Shown here: in pieces, positions 24,871 through 37,300 of the stretch
Layout of the letters: each line of letters opens with the position of its first letter
How positions within the stretch are numbered: position 1 is the first letter of the stretch
Assembly: GCA_028564675.1 (NCBI GenBank)
Contig: JAOVVO010000019.1
Coordinates: forward strand, 62,001-126,000
Direction of reading: 5' to 3'
Length of the DNA: 64,000 nucleotides
Origin: Onchocerca lupi
Taxonomy: Eukaryota > Nematoda > Chromadorea > Rhabditida > Onchocercidae
Notes under the pieces: model-generated
The model's database searches: none
The model's input: the letters and a program-made list of their open reading frames with translations, nothing else
What the model was told of the DNA's origin: nothing
Made by a program: the position numbers and the translations under genes

Positions 24871-25140
24871 TAATAATTAATAATTAAATAATAATAAACA
24901 ATAATAAATAATAAATAACGATAAATAACAATAAATCATAACAAATAATAGTAAATATTAATAAATAATAATAAATAATGATAAATAATAGCAAGTGATA
25001 ATTAATAATTAATAATAATTAGTGATAGTAATAATTAGTGATGATAATTAATTATAATAATGACTAATGATTAATAGTAATTAATTATAACATTAATTAG
25101 TAATAATAATAAATGATAATCAATAGTAATAATAATAATA
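24871..25140. repeat. (TAA/TAATAATTAA)n microsatellite-like tract
   Basis: About 270 bp made almost only of A and T with rare G/C, cycling through TAATAATAAATAAT variants. The complete Helitron at 50599 carries a similar but shorter TAATAA stretch, so the tract may be part of the element that expanded. Confidence 0.75.
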
Positions 25141-25290
25141 ATCCTATTTTTAGAGATTTCGCGGTAAATTAGTCCTCTTTTAGGGATTTCATCGGGCAAA
25201 TCCTTAAATATCTGCTATGTGCCTTTATGATAAGATAATTTGATACATTAATTGACTGTTGATCAATGCAATTTCGCACTCTTTGAATCT

Positions 25291-26850
25291 TTAATTATCT
25301 GAAGGGTATATAATATTTTTGTTATTCTGTGTAGATATAGATATTGTCTGGTTTGATGACTCTAGAACACGCAACATATAATTTTCCATGTGAGAAGCAA
25401 TTGGTCTCTGGATCTAGATCGCACAATTCCAAAGACTGATCCTGAGCTTTGCTGATGGTGAATGCAAATGCCAATCGAATTTGGGATTGCAATCTCTTAA
25501 ACTGAAATGCGAGGAATAAGGACATCTCTACCTTTGATAGGTCTGTCAAGATGTTGCTTTACGACATTGCTAATTAATTTTTTTACTGCAAGCCGCATGC
25601 CGTTGCAAAGTTTTGGCTGGTTGATGTTTCGCAGCATGAGAATTGGGATGCCAGTTTTCAATTGCAGTATGTACGGTGGCATCCCTGGCAGATCGAGTGA
25701 ATTCAAAAATTCTGTTGGATAATCTGCTTCCATAACAGTATCGACGAACTTTATGTCACTGGCTCGCTTCGAATGTTAGACTAAATAATATTGTAAAGTT
25801 CGTCAGACGTCTTTGTCCTTCGCCGCAAGAATAGTTCGTCCACTCAGCCAATCGTGATTCTTACAATTGAATATCGGGAAATACTTTTTCACCAACCCTT
25901 CTTTTGACGTTATTAAATTGCAAAAGTATGAGGCAATGAAGTTCGTTCTGACATCAGATCAATCTGCACCTTTCCGTTCCCAATTTTCAGCAATTGATAT
26001 CAAAATATCCCAGTTAATCGATCGTTTGCAGCTGGACACCCTATTTGTAGTTAGTTCTAACGTCTTTACGTATTGCCACAAAGTAAAATATTTCAGGCAA
26101 GCATTTATTTCGTTCGTTGGTGTGGATCAAGGATTTACAGATAATGTTCGCCTGTAATCTCCTGCATGCAATATTAATGCGTCCTCAAATGGTCTGATAT
26201 TTCCACGCACATCTTGCAATGATCGATCAAGAGCCTCGACCGATTTTTTGTGCGCCGTTGTACATTCATCCAAAACAATAAGTTTGTATTTTGCAATACT
26301 TTTTCCATGCCGGATGTTTTGGAAATGTTGCATATGGGAATTTCAATCTATTGCATACTCAATGGCAATTTCAAAGAGGAATTAGCAGTTCTTCCATCCG
26401 ATAGCAATGTTGCGTTATTCCGGACGGTGTAAGAGCTAAGGCTATGTCATTTTGAGATCGAATTGCTTCCAGAATCAATCTAATTAGAATCAGTTCTTCC
26501 TGGTGCATCTGAAAAAAAGATTTCTTCAACTCCCTTATTGACAATTTGCATTATTTGATCCCAAATACCCTTTTGCTCAAACGTTAGCTTAAGAATATTT
26601 GATTGCACGTATGACAAAAAATCGGTCATGTTGTAATTTTGTTCGCGATGCAATTCTACATCGAATGAAGCAGCAGCAGATCGATTTGGTGATGGCAATC
26701 CCAATTGATCAGGAACTTTGTTCGCGATTTGTAAGCAAAAGTTTTCAATCATTATCAACGCTTCGTTGTAGATTTCTGCTGTGAAACTTATATTTATATT
26801 TGAATTTTCGCTGCGTATTCGATGAAGAATATCTTCATCAGCTATCTCTT
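25291..26850 (-). pseudogene. Helitron PIF1-like helicase, broken
   Basis: Fragments in several frames on the minus strand follow the order of a Helitron helicase C-terminal half. They start with A-D-E-D-I-L-H-R-I-R-S-E-N at about 26840, then F-E-Q-K-G-I-W-D-Q-I and F-F-S-D-A-P-G-R-T-D (Walker A decayed from DAPGGTGKT) at 26490-26600. L-I-V-L-D-E-C-T-T-A-H-K-K-S-V-E-A-L-D (Walker B region) is at about 26260. P-P-Y-I-L-Q-L-K-T-G and L-R-N-I-N-Q-P-K-L-C-N-G lie at about 25630. L-Y-V-A-C-S-R and K-P-D-N-I-Y-I-Y end near 25330, closing at a TAA at 25291. Frameshifts, internal stops and the mutated Walker A show it is inactive. The Rep/HUH part is missing. Confidence 0.88.
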
Positions 26851-27280
26851 CAATTCATGTCATTACTGCTTGCCAAACTTATCTCTCTATTTATTTGTCT
26901 ATTCATATATTTCTTCATGTCTTCTTTTTTTTCAGTGTTTTCTTAAAAGACTTAATTGCGACACCAATTTATGCGAGTTCAATCTACTGAATTTGTTTAT
27001 TTATCAGTATTTCCTCTATTGTGAGAATAGCGAAAGCATGAAAAATCAGTATCCACTCTAGCATCAAAATGAATATTAAATATAACTTCTGTAAGCTTTA
27101 TATGCCATAATAACTGTTAAAAAAAAATGCCCGATTCTGTTGAATGGTATTTTCGTTAACACAAAATGAGTCGATATTAACATATCAGATCAAAATACAA
27201 AACAAAGATAAATAGAAATAATGAATAATAATCATTGTATAATGGCGAGCTAATGTTAACAGTTCATTTTTTTTTCCTTT

Positions 27281-27325
<45 letters not shown>

Positions 27326-28165
27326 AATAACGTCTTTTACTCTTCACTCATTTTCACATAATTTTGCTGGATAATTTTTACTGTGTATTATAGATTACTT
27401 GTATAAACTCTAAGATTCTTAACTTCCATTTATCCATTGTTCACAATTTCCAGTTTTATGTCATAGTAAATGATAGTTTTCATGTTTTTCTATCATAGAG
27501 GACTGAAGACAGCACAGAGTACGTTCTCAGTCCCTAGAACTTTCTTAATTCTCTTAAAAAACACTTTATCCATCCAAAGAGGACGAAACGAAGATAGGTC
27601 CTTCAATTTTTATAATTACAAACTTGTCATCTTAGAAGGAATGAGAACTTCATTTAGATAAATAAATAGTGCTTTCGACAAGCCTCTGCTATATCCACGA
27701 AGAATGATCCTTCCCTTCCTGAACAGCGAAAACTGCATGACTTAGTTCCATGAAAATCACGACAGTTTCCATTTCTGGAAGATACGAAATCAAAAGAACC
27801 TTCCCAATCAATAATTCATCTTCCCATACTGATTAAAAAAGTGTATTGTTAACAACTGCACCATTAAAGATGCCTGTAAAAGTAGCAACGAAACAGTTAA
27901 AGTAGCACAACAGCTTTCTCCGGCTTACCGATACATACTAAATATCGAAAACCAGGCCTGGGACGCATTGCTGAAGGTAATAATAGATAAACTTAAACGA
28001 TGCACTACTTTCCTGCAGTAGAATCAAAACGATCATATCTATTCCTTGAATAAATCTCAGCATTTTTGGATGTATTAAGTTTTTGTTTTATTCATTTATG
28101 TATATGAAACATAAATTTAGCATTTTGAAAAGGAGATAGTAGGCAACATCATCAAGGAGGTAGAC
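26851..28165. other. intergenic with poly-T tract
   Basis: A T-rich homopolymer block lies at 27267-27320. No coding exon or recognised repeat elsewhere in this stretch. Confidence 0.5.
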
Positions 28166-28840
28166 TGTCGGTAAAAGCGAAATATTACATAGGATAAATA
28201 TGATAAGATATTGTAAGTATTTGTATAATAGAAATTCATAATATTTCTCAGTTAAATGAATCATTTATCCATGTCTCATTCTTTAGTCTGATACAAAAGC
28301 CTTTGCTCCCTCATTTTCCGATCCGCTAAAACTTATGTGCATTGTTTAAAAATTGTAAACCATGTTAATTGTCTGGAATGTCATAAGAACAAAGATTGCG
28401 TGCGTTGTTTGAAATTGTAATCACTGTCCATCTCTTATCTTTTTCCTGACATATTGTAAGTCATCAACTATCACAAGACCAAATTTTGTCGATATAAAAA
28501 AGGAGCTTCTGGCGGTCACCGGATAACTAGTTAATCAGTAATTAATTCTTTAATTCACTTCGTTTTATTTTATTCCTTTTTTTCTTACTACTTTGCTTTA
28601 TCATTACGAACGCTTTCAAAATTTCCATCTCAATATTCAGGTAGCATCTCTACTCAATTATCGATTTATATTATTCGGTATTCATCAATTCATGTATAGC
28701 GTAGCTGCGGAGAATAAAAATTTTCGCCACATCAGATGTTATTACGTTCGTCTGTACCAAAATCCAAAACCAAACAAAAATTTCCAAAACTTTCTTTCAC
28801 GACATTATTTGCAAAACAAATGACAAACAATTCTCTATTG
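28166..28840 (+). repeat. LTR-like dispersed repeat, copy 1
   Basis: It begins TGTCGGTAAAAGCGAAATATT and is alignable by eye to 33074-33720 over its whole length. It contains a TATA-like GATATAAAAAAGGAGCTTC at about 28491 followed by a CACCGGATAACTAGT block, and so resembles a solo LTR with promoter (BEL/Pao LTRs often start TGT). The exact right border, a CA end and a target duplication are not clear. Confidence 0.55.
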
Positions 28841-29457
28841 AAATTTGAAAAATGCGTCAACATTGAATTTTGTTTTGTTATTTCACAGTCATAAATTATC
28901 ATAGCACATTTTCATGTGCATTGTATTCGATAGAGATGAACATTTTGAAATTTTTATTGCGCATAAATATGCACAATTAAAGGAAAGCTTTGCAACAATA
29001 ATTCTTCTAAAATTTCATACACTCAAATTTAAGATGATAAAGATGTTAATGTCTGATAATAATGATAATGGCAATAATTATAGTTAATGTTCTTAAAATA
29101 TTGAATAATCTCCCGCGAGCGTACCAATTGTATCAATAACCTCGTTTTTCATGCATTTTGAAATGTTCTAGATATTCTTCTTCGCTGTTCATCTTTTTCT
29201 TACATCCAAGAAAACCACATATAAACATTGGATAAGCTGAAAAACATTTGATATTTGTTTTTTGCAATTAGCATTTAGCTACAGCATTTGTTAATTAATT
29301 GATGCAGTTTGAAAGATGGTTATAAAAAATCAATACAATGAAATATTCTTCAGTATTTTAATTAGCCTTAAATTGGAAGTAATTATTTTTTCATTTATTT
29401 TTTTAAATATATTTAGAGCAAAAAGTTTTTGCTGGAAATATATCGCATAACGAATAG
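28841..29457. other. intergenic, no gene seen
   Basis: AT-rich. Nothing recognisable between the LTR-like repeat and the end of the repeat-protein gene. Confidence 0.4.
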
Positions 29458-30279
29458 TTATGAATTTTTCGCTGTAATGATCAATCTCGGTATCCGATTC
29501 TTTATTGCTTCTATTCTTAAATTTGCTCTATTTAGTGGAAGCAGAGAACTGCAAAGAATGATCATCCAATTCACTATCATTTTTTCATCAAAATCTCCCC
29601 ATCGATTGCTATTTGTACCTGTTTCTGTTTCTGGGTTAAGTATTGATTCCGAATTGGTAGAGTCGTGGACATTACAGTTATCTGAAAAGTAGACTGGCTT
29701 ATGTTGTTTTAATTGTCCAATAAATTGAGCATATTCAGAGCCAAGTGCTGACTCCACATCAGCGAAAAGTTCGTCCCAATTCGTTATCATTTTTTCATCA
29801 AAATCTTCCCATTGATTGCTGTTTGTACTTATTTCTGTTTCTGGGTTAAGTATCGATTCCAAATTGATAGAGTCGAGGACATTATAGTTATGTGAGAAGT
29901 AAACTGGCTTATGTTGTTTTGATTGTTCAACAAATTGCACATATTCAGAGCCAAATGCTGACTCCGCATCAGCGAAAAGTTCGTCCCAATTCGTTATCAT
30001 TTTTTCATCAAAATTTTCCCATTGATTGCTGTTTGTACTTATTTCTGTTTCTGGGTTAAGTATTGATTCCAAATTGATAGAGTCGAGGACATTATAGTTA
30101 TGTGAGAAGTAAACTGGCTTATGTTGTTTTGATTGTTCAACAAATTGCATATATCCAGAGCCAAGTGCTGACTCCGCATCAGCGAAAAGTTCGTCATTGG
30201 AATCCTGAGGATTCTGAGCTAAAGTGATGTTTGCGTGAACGATCCAAAGCAGAAAATTCAACCAATTGATACGTGCCAT
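29458..30279 (-). CDS. secreted protein of three 70-residue tandem repeats
   Basis: A single open frame of 273 residues. The chosen ATG (30277-30279) lies 19 bases behind a TTTGTTTTTCAG acceptor, a likely trans-splice site. A longer frame runs upstream but includes that acceptor. Residues 1-22 are a signal peptide (W-L-N-F-L-L-W-I-V ... T-L-A-Q). Three units follow (29-98, 99-168, 169-238), each starting DELFAD.ESA.GS.Y, with K-Q-H-K-P-V-Y-F-S in the middle and F-D-E-K-M-I..N-W at the end. Units 1 and 2 are nearly identical, also in DNA; unit 3 is more divergent. A 35-residue basic/hydrophobic tail follows. It begins in what looks like the start of a fourth, diverged unit. No cysteines in units 1 and 2. 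No family recognised. Acidic and probably secreted. Confidence 0.7.
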   Translation of the reverse strand: MARINWLNFLLWIVHANITLAQNPQDSNDELFADAESALGSGYMQFVEQSKQHKPVYFSHNYNVLDSINLESILNPETEISTNSNQWENFDEKMITNWDELFADAESAFGSEYVQFVEQSKQHKPVYFSHNYNVLDSINLESILNPETEISTNSNQWEDFDEKMITNWDELFADVESALGSEYAQFIGQLKQHKPVYFSDNCNVHDSTNSESILNPETETGTNSNRWGDFDEKMIVNWMIILCSSLLPLNRANLRIEAIKNRIPRLIITAKNS

Positions 30280-30298
30280 CGATATAATCAGAACCAGT
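30280..30298 (-). other. probable trans-splice acceptor and 5' UTR of the repeat-protein gene
   Basis: On the minus strand TTTTTCAG ends at 30299, followed by the 19-base leader ACTGGTTCTGATTATATCG and then ATG. No upstream exon is needed to complete the protein, which fits spliced-leader addition. This is inference from the sequence pattern. Confidence 0.5.
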
Positions 30299-33073
30299 CT
30301 GAAAAACAAAATGCTTTGAATTACTTAAAAGAAAAGCAAAGTTCTTGAATGGAAGCTTTTTTATTTGAAATTGGTTGAATTAGATGACCAGAGTTTCAAA
30401 TAGTTTTTAATCCATGCGATTCGCATAATTCTCTTTTTTCTTCTCTTACATTCTCATTTTCTATACAAAGCTTTTTATGAGAAAGTATTCCTATTATAAG
30501 CTGTGACTCTTTGTTTATCATAGCAAGGATGAGTATAACAGTGGCGCACAATGACTTGTTGGTAGAATGGAGAAAGTTTCGCAACGTCCAGGATTGCGTT
30601 ATTTCGAGAAAGTAATAAAAGTTAAAAAGTTGCGGTTAAAATAGACAACGTTGACTGATTGTTCAAATCTAGCCCAATTCTAACATTAATAAGTTATATC
30701 AGCCTTAAACTGATTTATCCTAAATCGGCAGTTAATGAATGCCCATCTGAATTTCAAAAAGCCTGACATAGCGTGTAATCAAAAAAACTATTGAAATTTT
30801 AACCGATTAATATCATGAAGAATGGGATTTTTACAGCTACCAGTTTTTGAAAAAAATCTTATGCCTAACTTCTAATCAATTATTTTTCTTGAATTTTCGC
30901 TGGTCCATTGAATTCAAATATTTCAATTTCAGCAATTAATTATTACATTCCAGGACACATTCATGGTTACTTTTACTGTTTTCAGAGATAATTTCAATTT
31001 AAGCTGAAACGATGTTCGAAAAAAAGTTACAAATAACCGGAGATACAGGATATTAACATGACGAGAAAAGATATGAATAGGAAGACTAAATCATTCTAAT
31101 GATTTGCATACAAAGAAGCTTACTTAGTTTTATTAGAATTAATTGAAATTAAATGAATGATATTTGAAACAGTTTTCTGTGCTGTTTTCATCAGTTTGTC
31201 CGCACTATTGTTTCCTATTGCTATTATGCGACTTTCAATTCCAAATGAATCTTCGAATCAAATAAGTCATAGCACTTAAATAAAATAACAAAGTTTTAAA
31301 CCATCGCTTCTCCTTCTATCATTTAATAGTTAAGATTAAAACAATGTTGAAAGATTAATGTAAAATGAATTTTAAAAGCAATTCAAAATTTTAAAAATTG
31401 GATGATCAAGAAATTGAATAAATGGAAACTGGCGGATAGCTGATATTAAATTTCAATGGTTAAAAGAATTTTTAATTAGTACAGTATCAAATAATTCTAT
31501 TTACGTTCTTTGATCCAATATTGAATGTTTAATAATTTTTGCATTGTTATGGAAATTTTAGATATTTAATTCTCATGATATCAATCAACTGACAATAAGA
31601 AGCGTATTGGCTTATTTCCGAAATTTATCCCCATACATTACCGTGTATTTTAATTACATTTCACTTTACTGTATTATAATTAATTCAGCATGTCAAACAC
31701 TCAATTAAGTATAACAAAGTATAACTCAAATCTCAAATACTCACTAAATAAATATTATAATATAAATACTTCCATAAAGTAGTTGAATATATTTATTCAT
31801 TTTACAGCTTGAAAATATTAGAAATTAAAGATTTAAAATAGCTGAAAATTTGAATTTTCAGAAGTTAATTCCAATCCATCTATCAAATAGGTGGACTAAA
31901 GCAAATTAAAAATGTGAGTAAGTGAGAATTAAATAAAAATAAAAGAAAACAGGTGAAAAATATGAAAAATTTGTTCATTGTGTAGTAAAGATTCTTTTAT
32001 TATCTAAACATTTGCATTTTTCATGTTGTATGCACGTAATGATTACGGAATAACAAATGATCATCAAAGGCTAACATTATGAATTATCTAGATGATAATT
32101 GAGCTTAACATTTGATTATATACGGAAAATAATAGTATTTGCTTGAAAGATAAATTAGAATACGGAAACTTTTACGTTGATCACACAAAAAATGCTACTC
32201 CCATGTATTGGGTAAATAATTTAAAGGTTTTTCAAGCATAAGCCATGCATCGGTACTTTTAATGTGAAATGACATGGGATTTCATAGCACGGCTACTTTT
32301 CTCATGAAATCTCGTAGCACGTCATTTTGCAGTTGCTTAATGATTCAATTAAATTGTATGCTCTTTTAATATGGTAGAATGAAACATTTTGTATGACTAC
32401 AGCTGCTTTTTTCAACGTTACATTCCCAACAGATAGTAAATTGATTGAATAAAAAATGATAATTGTTTGAAATATTTTAATGGTAATGTTTTCAATTTGT
32501 TGAATAGTTAGTAAGATGAGTTTTATGATGATTGCGAAGATGCTTAATACATAATTCTTATCATCGAATATCATAAATAGCAATTGAGAAAACGGTTTAA
32601 AATTAATAACTTCGTGATCATTACTTTGAAGTTGGGCGCTAAATTATTCATACATTTACCTGTCAAGTTAACATGGAGCGTAATTTTTGATGATTACTTA
32701 TCAAATAGGAACAATGCAAATTAGATAAAAGTAATAAAAAGTTAAAAATGAAGGAAAAAGTGTAAAAATGACCTAACATAATATTTTTACTATTAAGTAT
32801 AATGTTTCTGCATTAGACATCATCTTCAGTTATTTGATCCGTTCCACTTAATATCTCAATCTATCCTTAGCTTTGCCATATATTATCTGTTTCTCATAAC
32901 ATTGTATATTTTATACTACAAATGAAACATCAAAATAATAAGCTTAATTTACACCAAAAAATTACCATTAATGTTATTGCAGTTGATGATTCTTATGTGA
33001 TACCAAGAAATCAACAAATAAACATGCATTCATTGTGACAAACCTGAATAAAACTGAAGCAAAGGTACAACGA
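30299..33073. other. intergenic, no gene seen
   Basis: About 2.8 kb of AT-rich sequence. An open frame on the minus strand near 30396-30584 contains a hydrophobic stretch and ends at a GTAAGA-type donor, but it has no ATG and no partner. Nothing else supported. Confidence 0.4.
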
Positions 33074-33844
33074 TGTCGGTAAAAGCGAAATATTTCATAA
33101 TACAAATATAATGAGATAATTAAAGTATATATATAATAGAAATTCGTAATATTTCTCAATTAAATAAATCATTTATCCATATCGCATTCTTTAGTCTGAT
33201 ACAAAAGCCTTTGAGCATTGTTTAAAATATTGTAAAACAAATTAATTCTCTAAAGCTTGCGCGCATTGTTTGGAATTGTAATCACCGTCCATCTCTTATC
33301 TTTTGCCCTGATAACTAAGATAACATATTGTAAGTCATCGACTGTCACAAGACCAACTCTTGTCGATATAAAAATAAAGCTTCTGCAGTCACCGGATAAC
33401 TAGTCAATCAGCAATTACTCCTTTAATTCGCTTCGTTTCATTTTATTCCATTCTTTTTTATTACTTTCTTTGTCGTTACGAGCGCTTTCAAATTTTCTAT
33501 CTCAATATAGATAGCATCCCCACTCAATTATCGATGTATATTTTCGATATTCATCAATTCATGGTGTAACGTAGTTGCGGCGAAAATTCCCGCCACTTCA
33601 AACTTCATTATATAACGCACCCGTCTGTCAAAATCCAGATCCAAACAAAAGTCCTCCCAAAAATTTTCACGAAATAGATTCGAATAAAATCAAACAATTA
33701 CAGTTCCAGTTATCAATGCAATCAGCAGCATTGATTTCATTATTTCCTTGTAATCAAAATGATACTCACAAATCCCATAAAGAAACAAAAACCTATTGGA
33801 ATTGTTACTTTACTGAATTACAAAATATAAATAAAATTACATAA
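33074..33844 (+). repeat. LTR-like dispersed repeat, copy 2
   Basis: It begins TGTCGGTAAAAGCGAAATATT like copy 1 at 28166, in the same orientation, and matches it for about 640 bp with scattered differences and small gaps. These include the TATA-like block (CGATATAAAAATAAAGCTTC at about 33363) and the CACCGGATAACTAGT block. After the shared part (about 33710) a short open frame (33575-33844) may be the start of the internal region, but no retroelement domain is recognisable in it. Confidence 0.55.
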
Positions 33845-34334
33845 AATTTTTTTGCATTATGAACCAAACAACGATACCTATCGAAAATTTTATTTTCTTC
33901 TGGTGTATTTTTGTAGATCAGAAGATATATCCAAATGTATCACATCTAATGTGGGACCTACATATCTCCAACTTCTATGATATTCCTATTTTTGCAAGGA
34001 ACCCTAAACCTAGGTTATTCAAGAAGCTCTAAAGATTCTGTCGAAACCATCGCGACTTCCAAATTTTACTTTCCAGGTGATTCAAGTTTCTAGTTAAATA
34101 ACTATAACTGGTTAAGTTCATTCTCAAAAAAATGGATAAAAAGCTGCTACCAGTATTATGCAGTAATATTTGGGGACCACAATATTAAGAAAATTTTAAT
34201 AATTTAAAAGTAATGTGTTGATATCTTATCTGAAATACAATTCCTATCCAGTTCTTTTTACACAAATTATTGGGTTATCAAGCAACTGCGAACTTCAGCA
34301 AAAAAGAAAATTGGAGAAAACAATACGAAACAGA

Positions 34335-37300
34335 TCACTGATGAAGATATTTATCAAGCCAACGAACGGTGTTGATTGCGCAATCTGCCTCCACATCGAC
34401 TTCTTCCAAGGAATGGCACGCTTCCGGATAAGACAGAATTCTGAATTTTCATAATAAATGACGTTTCAATTGTCTTCATAAATGAAATATGATCTATTAT
34501 AATTCTTCCATTTTATAAAAAAACACCGGTTGCGTAAGAAATCAGAGATATCATCTTGAACACTTTATTCCTCTTTTCATGACGATTAAAGATAAAATGT
34601 CGAAAATTTCACAGAAAAAAAGAAGACAGTTTATTTTTCAAATATTGAATAACTTACTTATTTGGAATTCTGCGCGCATTTAAATTACGAATGAAAGCTC
34701 GATAATGATTTACAACACGTAAATCTTTTTCACCATTCAAAAGTAGGTATGGCGTGATAATCTAAAATGTTGATTCTTAAATCACAGTATTTTTCGATTT
34801 TATAACAAACTGTAAGAAAAACCTTGTAAAAATAAATGATCTTATTAATATTTGGGACTGAAAAAATTTGTCTTAATTACAAATATTCTAGACTATTTAC
34901 TTTACTATGTCTAATTTATTTGCAGTTCTTTATTTTGTCTCCCACTTACTCCTATACATTCTTACATGCATGGCTAGAAAAGAATCAGTACCGACATATG
35001 AAAAAATTAAAAACCTTTTCAACATGAGCAATCGGCGAACTCTGATACATTTTCTCACGTTCTTCCGCTGTCAACATCCTCTGCCAATCATTTACATGCC
35101 GACCGAGAGCCTCTACTATTGACCTGAAAAGTAAAAATGTAATTTCTATAGTATCCTGTCAACAAATGTGCATTCATTACCTTGTTTTTCGAAATATTTA
35201 AGCCAAGTGCACTAATTATCTAGTTTTCGACCAACTAAATTTACCAGAAACATTACGAGCACAAAAAAGAAAAAACCTTCTCAGGAAAAGTTTTTTCTTT
35301 CTTGTACACACAGTTTACACGTAATTTCGGGAAAAAATAAAATAGAAAGTGATAGAGAATTCTTTCTCTTAGCAGCTATAGAAATGAATACTGCTCTATA
35401 GAAAGAAAATATATGTAATGATGAGTAAACAGACGAAAATAATCTTTACTTGATTTTTGGAAAAAAAAAAAAACTTACCAATCCGGAATGTCTGACAATT
35501 CATACATTGCTAAAAATTTAAAAAAATTATTTAAATACATAAAGATACTTATCAATACATCTATATATTTACTGATTTTAGATTCCTCAACTTTATATGT
35601 GATATAAAATAGGAATCAAAATAAATGGGCAAATATTAGTCTGAAATAATCAATTGTCATGTTGCTGATCTTTCTCTTTTTTGTGATATCTTTCATCAAA
35701 ACATAAAGAGATAACTGGTACCTGCAATATTCAAGACAGGATTTCTAGCAATGCATACTTTGTAGAAATTCTGAAATTCCAAAGTTTTTCAATTTTGGTA
35801 GGAAAAAAAGATCTTTTAAATCAAAAGTTCATTTTTTTGATTTTTAATATAATCTTCACAGCTAAAAAATAAAGCTAGAAAGATTAGCATTGGCAAAAAT
35901 AAAACTGGACAGTAAAAATTACAGGAAATTGCCCAATTAGATGACTAACAATAAAACCACCATGTGAACCACCAAATACTCCAACTCGAGAATGATCTAG
36001 CCTTGATTCCATGTCTAATACTGTTTGAACAGCAAACTGTAATAAGTTTAAAGTAAAGGCAGACGAATAGAAAAAAAAAAAATTGCAAATAAAACTCCAT
36101 AAATGTTATGATGATTGAGACTTTTTAAAATAATAATAGTTAATTTATCATTAATAAGAATTAAAATTTGAAAGCTTGCAAACTGTATTAAAGAAAGTTT
36201 CATTATACTGTTCTTCTTGCAAATAGTTTGGCTTACATGAACATCCTTAACGTCCAAATCACCACAGTTACCGGGTAGTGAATTCACAAAATCGTTACCA
36301 AATCCAAGTGATCCATGATAATTTATAAAAAGTAATGCATAACCGGAGTTCAACAACAACAAAGTCACACGACTCGGCCAACTGAAATGCCGAGAAACAT
36401 CAAAAACAATGAAATACTGAAGGAATTGCTTGATATGATTAAAAAAGATGATAATTTCTCAGTACCTCTTTTTCTTATTGTCTTCTATTCAATTTTTGAA
36501 TTTTCTATTTTTTTGAAATTATACGAAAATGAAACAAAGTCTGATTAAATGTTAATAATGGAGAATAATGGAGAATATTATGAGCAATGAAATGAGGCAC
36601 CAAGCAATCGTGGTACTATGTGGTCCACCATGAGGTATTACAACTAACGGAACAATACTAGTTTCATTTGGAATATAGAGTAGGCCTTCATATGGACCTC
36701 CAACTGAAAATTGAAAAAAAAATTATCGTCACTCTTATGAAAATCAGCTACAAAAAATAATAAATGGAAGGAATAAGGTTTTAAGAAATGAAAAGAAAAT
36801 AAAAAAGAACAGCTATTGACTAAATCGCTTTTTGTTCCATCAAACATGTTAAATATATAGAAATATTTTTCATTATCTTATCCTTTCTGCAACCTTTTTA
36901 CACTGACTTCCTCTATCGAAATGCATCAATCGCCATGAAAAATTGAGTAATTTTAAGCGAACTTCAACAGCTGAACTATTATCAAGTCTGGTCCATATAA
37001 TCTGCAATATTCGTATATAATTCAGATAATCCAAACAGAATAACTAGTTTTTAATTCGTAATTTACAAGAAACAAACTATTCATAAAGATACAATATGCG
37101 ATACCTCTATAAAGCTCCATAATTCTGAAAATTCGAAGCAATGAAAACTGCAAAATTTTGCGATAATCGCACAATTCCTTGTGTAAACTAATAACATTTC
37201 TCTTTAAGAAAAAATTTTATTTGTATTAATCGAAAAAAAAAAATTATAAGAAAAATATAAGTACCACTTCTCCCGAATCGACTTTTGGAATATGACCAAC

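Noticed and set aside
27267..27320. Poly-T block as a poly(A) tail of a retrocopy on the minus strand
   Set aside because: No coding remnant or target duplication flanks it; similar homopolymers occur throughout the window.
29458..30309. Longer start (10 more residues) for the repeat protein
   Set aside because: The upstream part crosses a TTTTTCAG acceptor and lacks an ATG at its end; the internal ATG begins a proper signal peptide.
30396..30584. 62-codon frame with a hydrophobic stretch on the minus strand
   Set aside because: It starts with TTG, not ATG, and no partner exon or acceptor was found.
33575..33844. 89-codon frame as a retroelement gag
   Set aside because: It has no zinc knuckle or other gag feature and begins inside the LTR-like repeat.
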